Source of the DNA: Cystobasidiopsis lactophilus
Taxonomy: Eukaryota > Basidiomycota > Agaricostilbomycetes > Agaricostilbales > Chionosphaeraceae
DNA: 64,000 nucleotides
Assembly: GCA_001599975.1 (NCBI GenBank)
Contig: BCIO01000002.1
Location: 2,863,883-2,927,882, forward strand
Direction: 5' to 3'
Part shown: positions 55,885 through 64,000 of the stretch, one piece after another
Layout of the letters: each line of letters opens with the position of its first letter
Numbering within the stretch: position 1 is the stretch's first letter
Made by a program: the position numbers and the translations under genes
The notes under the pieces: generated by a model
The model's input: the letters and a program-made list of their open reading frames with translations, nothing else
What the model was told of the DNA's origin: nothing
The model's database searches: none

Positions 55885-58682
55885 TCATGCCGGCTCGTCG
55901 ACCACGACTCGTGGTGTCCTTTCGATGTCTGGCGCGTCCTGGACGTCCTCCTCTTCTGCGTCCTCCTCCGCTTCAAATTCTTCCAGCCGCCGCCGCCAGT
56001 CATGAAAATGAGTGAGCATCTCGGCGGACGCTTCGGTGCTAGCCGGCACAATGGGCGGCCCTTTCGTCACGAACTCGAAGCCAAGTCCCGTAGGCGGTGT
56101 GGCGTTTTTCTGGCCAGCGTTGGGGCCATTGGGGCCAGCTTCGAGGCGAGCTTGGTCAAACTTTTGCAAAAAGTCGTCCGGCAAGATGGGCACAAATCGC
56201 ACTGGCTCGGCCGCCTCCTGGGACGGCGCGGTCGGCGTCAAGGTCTCGCGAGGCGTTGATGAATTGGAAAGGTTGGGCGAAGACGAGTTGGTCGGGAGGG
56301 GGGTGTGAGGCGCAAAGGGCCCAAAGACCGGTTCTTGACCGAATGCCAAAAGATGTTCGGAGGCCGAAGGCAGCGCGAAAGGTAGCTGTTTGCCATAAGA
56401 AGGTAAAGGTGACAAGCAAAAAAGGACGGCTCTCACCATGTAACGGGCATCCATGTACTCGCCCAGGCAGTCCATCGCCCGCGGCGGCTCGTAAGCTGTT
56501 ATCGGCACCAGGCCGGTGACAATCTGGTCCAAGCAATTCCTCGCTTGCGCCTGCCGCTTCCTTTCCACAATTGGAACATCTTGAGAGCCGTCCGCAGAGA
56601 CGTCCTCTTCGGAAGCCGTGAACGATGTCTCCTCTTCAGCCTCCCTCGCTGCCTGCTCTGCACTGCGGGCAATCCGTTGCTTGGCCCAGTCCTTTTCAAT
56701 CTGCACCAGGTATTGTACGCATTCTTCGCTGATCCGCGGCTCGTCCACCTCGTAGCGGTAGTCTTTGACGGCCCGCTTGAGCTGAAGCGGGTTCAGCAGG
56801 GACAAGTTTTGCATCGTGCCGACCAGGCCGTCGATCGTCTCCTCCCCGGACAGACATTGCAGCCATTGGAGGAGTTGGTTGAACGGCTTGAAGTGGATGG
56901 AGACGATCTTGGAAGGCAGCTTGTTGAGCCGCGCCCAGTCTTCAAAGGCCGAAACATTCATGCGGATCTGCATGGCCTTGCTGCGGCACAGGTACTTCTT
57001 CCTGGTCAAGACACGGTTGCCAAGCTCGCAGGAAAGCCAATAAAAGATCTGCGAGAAGACTTGGATGATGACGACCGGGTGGATTTCGAAGTGTTGGAGC
57101 ATAAAGAGGGCGGAGGAGAGAAGGGCGGTGACCGATTTGGGTGATGCGGTGGACAGATTCGGAGAAGAGGGCTTGTAGAGGGAGAGGGTGGAGCCCTTCC
57201 GGACCGGCGAGCTCGGTCCCGCGCTGGCGTCTGAGTCGGCCACCGAGACGGCGGGCGAGGCGGAGGCGAAGAGGGACATAACGCTGCTGCGGATGATGGG
57301 CGTTGAGCTTGTGCTTGAGCTGTGCTTGCTGGCGGAGCGATTCGTGAGCGCGCGGAGCATGCGCCACTCGCTTTCGAACCGAACGTCTTCAAAGCCCGGC
57401 ACCGCCTCGTACTCCAAAATCGCCGCGTCCAGCACCTTGTCTATCCTCCTTTCCACATCCCGTATTACAAACACGCACAGCTCGTTTACGAGCTCGCCGA
57501 GGTGGGCCTGGTAGTAGGTGGTCGTGCCGGCCAGGTGCTGGTCGGTGCGCATGTAATAGAGGAATACGATCGCGTTGCAGAGCCAGAACGAGCAATTGGC
57601 CAGGTCATCCGGTCGAGCGTGGATGGCGTCCTCGATCTTCTCTATGGCGCCAAAGATGAGCTCGTCGAACAAGTCGGCCGACCCGTAGTGAGAGGCGAAG
57701 CGAGCGGCGAGAAAGAGGGCGTTAGCCGGCAGGCAGCGCTGCTTTAATGAGCGGGTGGGGTGCATGTTGGTGATGATGAGGTCAAATAGGATGGGCAGGT
57801 CGTCTATGGCGATAACCAGCATTTCGTCAGGTAAACAGGACGCCCAGTCGAACTCGTTCTCCAGCGTGGTCTTATGGTGAGCACGTTTCCTCAGCTGCAG
57901 ATCATAGCAGTGAAGAGCCTGGGACGCACCGGGACGGGCGAGCGCTCTCCGTTGAGTAAAGGGGTGAGGCCCAATGCGTCGACGTCCAGCTGGAGCTGCC
58001 TCGCGCTCTCGTGGGCCAAATCGAATTGCTTCTTGGTTTTGATCGGGTCCGGCCTGTTAGCTGGTGCTGGAAGAGCTGCAGAGGCGTGCGATGAGGACGA
58101 GGCCGACCTGGACTCCTCGGAGGCTTGCAGCAGGTCCCTCAGAACTGCCCCGTCCGGTCCGCTTGGGGCCAAGTCGGCAGCCAACAGCCCCTTGAACGAC
58201 CTTTGGCTGGACGAGGCATTATGGTTGAGTAGGTAGGAGGTCAGAGGCAGGTCGTTGGCCTTGACGGCCCAGTGCACGGAGGACCATCCGGAGCGGTCAA
58301 CTTGAAGGACATCGGCGCCCGCTTCGACCAGCAACCGGACGCAGTCGCCATGGGAATAGCATGTGGCGAGTACCAGGGCTGGACTGCCCTCTTCGTCGAC
58401 GGCCGAAGGCAGATCTATTGAAGGCCGGTGGTGCTGCAGGAGCCACTCGAGGAGGTCGCCTTGGCCGCTCGCGCTTGCTCTCACTACCGCCCGCGTGCAA
58501 ATGGACGTCGCCTCTTGAGGGTGCGCCTCCAAGTCTCGCGTAATGGAGGCCGGCGTCGGGCGCAGGACCTCGAGCAAAGAGGTCATGTCGCCGTCGAAGG
58601 AACAGCTGGCCGCTTGTTTATTTTGTGGCAAGTGGGCTCCAGAGACTGGTGGCGGTTCTGCGCTTTGTTGTACCCGAGACAT
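55885..58682 (-). CDS. Ankyrin-repeat and DIL-domain protein
   Basis: Fungal proteins that join ankyrin repeats to the globular DIL (dilute) domain known from myosin V tails; a role in cargo or Rap/Ras-type binding is inference. Start MSRVQQSAEPPPVSG at 58682. Ankyrin units: GSPALVLATCYSHGDCVRLL, GWSSVHWAVKANDLPLTSYL. Intron 1 (gtgcgt to accataag) joins RSPVP to TTLENEFDWASCLPDEM. The DIL region runs from ANCSFWLCNAIVFLYYMR to ITAYEPPRAMDCLGEYMDAR, with HFEIHPVVIIQVFSQIFYWL and LCRSKAMQIRMNVSAFEDW typical of the family. A second intron of 51 bases (ATG|gtgaga to aaacag) has no stop and length 3n. The tail is Pro/Ser-rich then acidic (EEFEAEEDAEEEDVQ). Confidence 0.85.
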
Positions 58683-58844
58683 GCTATCTAATGGAAACCA
58701 GATTCCTATAAGTTACAAGCGCAGATTGGGGCCCGCTCGACACGAAGCGCTCAACGCCATCACTGGGCCGCCGTAATGAATTTCAGAGGAAGATAGTAGG
58801 GCCAGTAGGGCGAAGAAGACAAGACGGCCACTTACAGCACAAAT

Positions 58845-60138
58845 CTATCTGTTGGATACTTTGCATAAGACCTTGTGGTCGCCTAGCCCGAGATAAACAC
58901 TTCAGACTTTGCATGAATGCAATTTTAAAGAAAGGCAACTTACGCCAGTGCTTCCTCTGACAGTCACGGTCGCAGTAGTAAGCCAGCTTACAATTGCTAC
59001 CTGATAACGAGGAAAGGAGCGCTGGTCAGCTTTATACGGCGCACAGGCCCGGAGTAGTACCTACACATCAACAGTTTCTCCTGGGGCAAGCCTTCAAGGC
59101 AGTAAGAGCATTTGCGCTCCAAAAACCGCTCCCTCTCCTTGGGTAGAGTGGCTTCAAAACGACTTGATGGGGACATGATCACGTCCTCCTTCTTTCCCCG
59201 GGCGTAGCTTTCGCCTCTCTTCAATCTGCGATTGGGTCAATGGACCGCAAAGTGAATCCAATTGCTACAATGGAGCTACTCACACAGTGTCTATGGAGCT
59301 GACCCAATCCTCGAGGAGCGCCGGTTCGTAATTTTTTATAGTAACGTGATGGATGTCGTGGCTGTCATCGCGAAGTGCGCTCTTGAGATTGGGCGAATTG
59401 AGGTCAACACGCCGAGGTAGAAAGCCAGAGGGTAGCTGGGGATGCCTGGGGACGTTTCTTGTTTAGTGAGCTCCTCGACAGACCAGGCGCAGGCGAAAGT
59501 TACCATTTGTTCACATACGTGGCCCGGACCCACTGCGGCTTGTTTGGGTACTGGATGTAGTGGACGAGGTTGAAGAAGCGATGCGCATCTCGCTCCAGGG
59601 TGATCGATTCGCCCTCGTTGTGGCGTTCGGGGGAGCAGCAAGCGCAGGCCTCGTTGATGCCGATAACGAAGAAGCGCGAGAAAGTCCCGTCGGTGAACAC
59701 CATCCCTCCCCAATCGCTGACATCCCTCGCTGCGCCTTTCACCAGCTCGTAGGAGTAGAGGATTGGGCAAAACTCGTTCTCGTTGCCGAACTCCTTCTTG
59801 CACCAAGCCCGGACGAGGTTGATGACCCTCTTGCACTCTTTGAAGTAGTACTCTGTGATATCCTGTGCTTTTTTCATGAGGCTGGCTTCCGTTTCGTAAC
59901 CCATTCGACCGAAGAACTTGGCAGAGTTGTCCAGGCTGTGCCGGCACATTTCTCAGCCCACAAACCTTTCGAGAGTCAACAGCTCCACTGTGACACACCT
60001 GTAAAGGCCGACCATTGGCCCTTGGACCAGCTTGGTCGTTGCGCAAACCCCCGAAAGATTTAGCATCATGCTCGGCTTGAAGCCGGGAAATGCAGAAAAG
60101 GCTTCGTAGACGCCCGCATTGCGATCAGAGAAATCCAT
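58845..60138 (-). CDS. MYND-type zinc finger protein
   Basis: Six exons; start MDFSDRNAGVYEAFSAFPG at 60138. The N-terminal ~250 residues are not recognised (LVQGPMVGLY joined to SLDNSAKFFGRMGYETEA, YYFKECKRVINLVRAWCKKE, ERDAHRFFNLVHYIQYPNKP). The C-terminal MYND finger is complete only after splicing: KCSYCLEGLP, EKLLMCSNCKLAYYCDRDCQ, RKHWRDHKVLCKV, with all Cys and the His-x3-Cys in place. MYND fingers bind Pro-rich peptides; such proteins are common as single copies or expansions in basidiomycetes. The function is not deducible. Confidence 0.75.
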
Positions 60139-60590
60139 TGCCTGGCTTTAGGGGTGAAGTTGGTGATATGGTGTACAAGTTTAGATCTCAGGAGGGTCAA
60201 TTGCGGCAGATAGCGGAAGAGAGGCCGAGGACCTGTGGCGAAGCGCGCCGACGGCCCCGTTTGCATGTCATTGTGGTGCTTGCGTCTATCACCAAAGGTG
60301 GACAGACTCTGTATGGCTGAAAATGGAAGGGATTTGCAGGTAGAGTGCGCATGGTATTTCAGATCGGCGCAAGATGTAGGACTGCAAGCCAAGCAACTGG
60401 ACGCGACTCCCATGGCAACGCCACTGACAGCTACATACTAGTAGTTTTTAGGTTCTTGTGCACGCTTGCACTCGCGATAAGACTAAGCATGTGTCCTCTC
60501 TCTCGAACCAAGTTACAAAACGCAAACAGACCTGTGGGCCTTGCCCAAGCGTACGCACATATGGACCGCAACCCGAGAAGAACGAAATAA
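60139..60590. promoter_or_regulatory. Upstream region of the MYND gene
   Basis: 452 bases between two minus-strand genes. A minus-strand open frame from 60413 runs into the MYND exon in another frame and is unlikely to be coding. Confidence 0.3.
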
Positions 60591-61291
60591 TCATTTGGCA
60601 AGAAGGCAGTACGACTTGATTGGCTTCTTAGGGCACAAGCGGACGTTGGCACTGGACATATCGTAGTCGTACAACCCAGTTTCGAGCTCATAGGCGCAAA
60701 ACTGGTTGCCCGGCCCGTAAGCTGTCGGGCCCACATTCCATTGAGACGTTGACCTAGAGGACATTAGAGAGAGCTCACAGCAAAGAAGATGATGATAACC
60801 GGTGTCGGCAAAGTCCTTGTCCCAGGCAATGTCCGCAGACACCAATTTGGCGCCGGTCCGAGAATTGACTTTGGGGCAAGCGGTGTAGCAGGACGAACCA
60901 CAGCCCGTGGCGACAGTGAGCTGCTTGGGGCACCGTTTGTCGTTGAGCTTGGGCACGGCGGCGCCGGAATTGACGGTGTAGGTGCAAATTGGGTCGTAGT
61001 AGCCGTAGTCGCAGGCAATGTGTCTTCCCTTGCCATTGCCATCTGTGTAGATCCCGTTGGCAGGGGATTTGTCGGTCAACTTGGGGCAGCCCAGGAACTT
61101 GGTGACCGGCTGGACATTGGAAGCCGGTTTGTAACTTGCGCAGGAACGAGGGGCTGTTTGGGCGACCAAGGTGCGATCAGACTGGCATGCGAGCCCGTGG
61201 AGAAAGGGCAAATACCGAGCTCTCCAGCAGCAACTGAACGAACATGACCAGCGACGAAAATGGCCACGACGGTTAGCGATTGAAATAACAT
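60591..61291 (-). CDS. Small cysteine-rich secreted protein
   Basis: Function unknown. Start at 61291 (MLFQSLTVVAIFVAGHV) gives a signal peptide cleaved near SVAAGE. Intron 1 follows GEL; the mature part begins APRSCASYKP and has many Cys in repeated arrangements: GCPKLTDK, CDYGYYDPICTYTVNSG, KRCPKQLTVATGCGSSC, YTACPKVNS, then QFCAYELETGLYDYD and RLCPKKP. Intron 2 is read as gttatc to gacag|CT, joining FADT to AYGPGNQ; without it the frame is also open, adding about 27 residues. Two CxYxxxxG...CP blocks suggest an internal repeat. Effector-like or wall-associated roles are possible but only inference. The chitinase gene is its neighbour on the same strand. Confidence 0.65.
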
Positions 61292-61999
61292 GGCGACGGA
61301 AGCGCTGGCCTCCTTTTGAGCTCTGTTTGCACCCCACATGCTAAACTTGGACTCACTTGAAGGACTACTGACAAGCGGCGAGCAACGCGGTGGTCGGTTC
61401 ACAGGGCAAGGTGAGGTCTTGGTGTGGGAGAGAGTAGTAATGTTCGATTCGGGGCTGGTGGCGGGGTGGAAACAACAAGCAAGCGAGCTAAACCCTACCG
61501 ACGTATACATATATAGACACAGCAAACAGCAATAATGCTTAACAAAGACAGAGAACAAAAGCCATTTTTCGGGGGATCGATCGTACAGTAGAGGTTCGTC
61601 CGTGCTGATCATCGACCTGGCAGAGGTCTGGACAACTGGCAGCATGGAACATTTTAATCCGTGGCCCGGGGTGTGGCAGAAGCAAGTAGGTAGATATGTA
61701 TAACTCTAAAGCAGATGAGGCGCAGCGAGGCGCAACAACGACCGACAAAGCGTCGTGCGTGCGTGCGTGGATTTATCGTCTTCGCTTGGTGGTCTGGATG
61801 GACCGACGTCGACGCCTCGCTCAGTATAACTGGGTCGGGCGTTGTCAAACCTGGCGGTCGAACGAAAGCAAGAGATGTCGGGCACTCTTTGGAGGAGGAC
61901 CGCTGTTGCATATGTACTAGACGTGGCAAAGTGCGGCGGTGCAAGTACAAGCAAAACGAGGCGTGGTCCCTTCTGTGGCAACCCGAAGGATGGCGACGC
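61292..61999. promoter_or_regulatory. Long upstream region of the Cys-rich secreted gene
   Basis: 708 bases between the chitinase stop and the secreted-protein start. It has TATA-like ACGTATACATATATAGAC at about 61500-61517 and a CGTGCGTGCGTGCGTGG microsatellite at 61755-61772. Plus-strand open frames running into the chitinase 3' end are antisense and rejected. Confidence 0.4.
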
Positions 62000-63582
62000 T
62001 CACTCGACCAGTGCCCTTCGTATCACCTTGAGCACGTCGGTGTTGAAGCCGGTCGAATCAAAGATGGCCCTGCATCATCATCATCCGCGACTGTAGGCGA
62101 TCTAAAAGCACAGGGCCTACAAGCCTGCCATGCCATGCTCCAGAGCAAAGCGCGCCTTCAAGCCGGAGCTGTGGCCATCATCGAAAGAAATGATCTGTTT
62201 TTTGCTAGGGCTGAACAAAAATGGCGTTCGCGAGCATTCATCGAAGTCTGATTTGACCAAGTCAGTGGGTAGTCCTAGGGCACTGGCGAGCAGAGAACAG
62301 ACATTTGGTCCATCCGTTCAGGCCTTTCTTGCCGTCCTCGGACAGCACCTCACCTTCGATCAACGTATTGTAGTCCCAAACTGCTACGGAGTTCAATGAC
62401 TGTGCGTAGAACTCGGAGAGAGCAAGAGAACGGACAGCCTGACCAACCGCCACCAGGGTTTCCACACATGTCCTCGCCAGTCGAAAAGGTATCTAGACAG
62501 CCCCCTTGAGGAGCTTTGCCGGTAGCAGGCTGCTGGAGCTGGCTTTTGAACCCGTGTGCAGCCACCGTTTGCAGCTTGGCGCTCTTGAGCTGAAAGGCGT
62601 AGCCGTATGATGGGATGCCAAGCATAAGTTGGCAGGCTGGCACTCCAGCTTTCTTCCAGTAGTTCAGGCCATCAAACGCCGAGGACTTGACTGTAGAGCA
62701 ATAAGAGTACAGAGGCGCGTTGGCCCCAGAAACTTCAGACCATCCTGAAGCAGTTCAACCTTGGTGTTACCACGGCTCCTTGGCGCAAGCAAAAGGACCC
62801 TCTTACCTCCGGCGTTGGTGTCGTAATTCATAACATTAAAAGCGTCCACGTAGGCTGCAAACTCCGAAGCGTCCACCAGTGGGACGCCATCGCCGTTGAA
62901 CAGACTAACGGACGCTCTAAGCGACCGTTTCCCGCGCAAGAAGTAACTCACCCGTCAGGCTGTACATCGATTGTGATGATCTTGCTGTTTCCTAGGTGGG
63001 AGCGAAGGACCTTGAGAAAGGACAGCAAGTGTTTGGAATCGGATTTTCGACGCGTATTGCACCCGATGCCCGGTTGATTCGGGTACTCCCAGTCGATATC
63101 AACCCCATCAAATCCATAGGCGTGGATGAAGCCGGATGTGCGAGAGGCAAAGTCCTTAAGAGCCGTGGTGTTCGCCAGGTGGTCCGAGAAGTAGACGCTC
63201 CCATCCCATCCTCCTATTTGCCGGCAACGCGTTTACTCTAATCGAACCTGGACTGCGTGAGAAGCCTACCAATTGACAAGATAGCCTTGGAACCTTTCGC
63301 ATTGGCCCGTTTGACGAAAGCCTTCAATTGCTCTTCTTCGGCTTTGTATTCAAAACCGACCACATTGGTAGCGAGGACGAAGAAGTATGCCCAGTCAGCG
63401 TAGGCGTACGGAAACTCGGCGACCGTCTGGCTGGAGTAACTCGGCCAATATTGCGCCAGGATGGGCTGGCCTTTAGCGTTCTTCGGGCAAGCTCGCGGCT
63501 TGGCGGTGGAACGTCGCTCGAGCTGAAGTTCGGCAGCGGTTAAGGTGACCAATACCAGCCAGACGAGATGACGAAAGCGCAT
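62000..63582 (-). CDS. GH18 chitinase, secreted
   Basis: Hydrolyses chitin at the cell surface or outside, for wall remodelling or nutrition. Seven exons. Start MRFRHLVWLVLVTLTAAEL at 63582 is a signal peptide. The GH18 barrel has ILAQYWPSYSS, AILSIGGWDGSVYFSDH (SxGG), the catalytic FDGVDIDWEYP (DxxDxDxE complete, about residue 140), AYVDAFNVMNYDTNAG, LMLGIPSYGYAFQL, AVWDYNTLIEGE and GLAIFDSTGFNTDVLKV at the end. Introns restore each block. The donor after NPGG is either gttggt or gtggcg, which changes one or two residues. It ends VIRRALVE. Confidence 0.88.
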
Positions 63583-63851
63583 TGCGCCAGACCAGATTAA
63601 GGAGTGTGAAGTGGGGCAAGGAGAGGATGCTGGCAGGTCAGGCGTGCAGTGAGCCGTGGATGAGGTTAGGAAGTGATGGATGCTAAATGAGGTCCTGTTA
63701 AGGCTAGCGAAAGTTGGTGTGGCGTTTCATCGAGAACGGGTGAAAGGCCGGAAGCCAGGAAGGCGTTGGTGCTTCAAGCCAAATCTTCTGGTAGCCAATG
63801 GTCGAAACGGATCCTCGAAACATTCCAAACGCCCATCATTGGCTAAGAATG
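63583..63851. promoter_or_regulatory. Chitinase promoter region
   Basis: 269 bases upstream of the chitinase start, bounded by the possible gene fragment at the edge. No element recognised. Confidence 0.3.
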
Positions 63852-64000
63852 CTAAGCAGCCGACCCCACGGCGAGCCGCTCGCGAAGCCCGGCCAAAGCG
63901 AGGGCCAAGGCTTCTTCGGTTCGGATGGTCCTGCTGGCTTGGGTTGGACAGATGTTGACCCAGTGGTCGAACAACATGTGGCTCTCCTCCGCCTTGACAC
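63852..64000 (-). CDS. Possible C-terminal exon of a gene cut by the window edge
   Basis: A minus-strand frame enters from the right edge and ends in TAG at 63852-63854. It codes EESHMLFDHWVNICPTQASR, then TIRTEEALALALAGLRERL and VGSAA, which has protein-like composition. The family is not recognised and the rest of the gene lies outside. A plus-strand frame over the same bases (63680-63958) is very basic and less likely. Confidence 0.35.
   Translation of the reverse strand, partial: VKAEESHMLFDHWVNICPTQASRTIRTEEALALALAGLRERLAVGSAA

Noticed and set aside
61715-62251. 178-codon plus-strand open frame
   Set aside because: It overlaps antisense to the last exons of the chitinase, has no family features and no splice support.

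Overview
This window is nuclear DNA from an intron-rich, GC-rich fungus. Almost every gene is cut by introns of about 50-80 bases with gtgcgt/gtgagt/gtaagt-type donors. The gene set is eukaryotic housekeeping (eS26, Utp5, Rpd3, Cdc9, prohibitin, cap-binding complex) plus secreted families typical of Basidiomycota. A basidiomycete is well supported. A Pucciniomycotina yeast-like lineage (Rhodotorula/Microbotryomycetes type) is my inference from gene style only. I joined exons by hand from open frames, splice consensus and remembered family motifs. Coordinates given are first base of the start codon to last base of the stop codon. I see no transposon, virus-derived element, CRISPR array or rRNA, and no tRNA I could support.

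Layout. 0-8.3 kb: JMJD4-like hydroxylase, ribosomal protein eS26, Utp5/WDR43, V-ATPase subunit F, RPD3 histone deacetylase. 8.3-15 kb: an MFS carrier, a carbonyl-reductase-like SDR, a FAD amine-oxidase-like enzyme and a SAM methyltransferase side by side, a possible small metabolic cluster. 15-17 kb: a GPI-anchored Kre9/Knh1-like wall protein and complex I subunit NDUFB2. 17.5-22.1 kb: three tandem F-box-like/LRR paralogs that share one intron position. 22.3-31.4 kb: SWI3/RSC8, an oxysterol-binding protein, an unrecognised membrane protein, AAR2 and a SERF protein, the last two divergent over only 113 bp. 31.7-36.8 kb: HEM3 and DNA ligase I. 37-45 kb: a repeat-bearing secreted protein with about 15 introns, an unrecognised protein, ESF1 and prohibitin 1. 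45.8-50 kb: a GT31-like glycosyltransferase, an NAD-dependent epimerase, and an unrecognised gene whose stop codon is followed in frame by about 80 hydrophobic codons. 50-60 kb: CBC80, a WW/coiled-coil/glycine-rich protein built from phase-1 repeat exons, an ankyrin-DIL protein and a MYND-finger protein. 60.5-64 kb: a small Cys-rich secreted protein, a GH18 chitinase and a possible gene fragment at the right edge.

The most unusual signals concern gene architecture. There are very small exons (7 and 15 bases in SERF, 10 in eS26, 11 in RPD3, 23 in the GT31 gene), three convincing GC-AG introns, stop-free introns of length 3n that a gene finder would keep as coding, the phase-1 glycine exon array, and the UGA followed by an open hydrophobic tail. 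I found no clear novel defence or mobile system.
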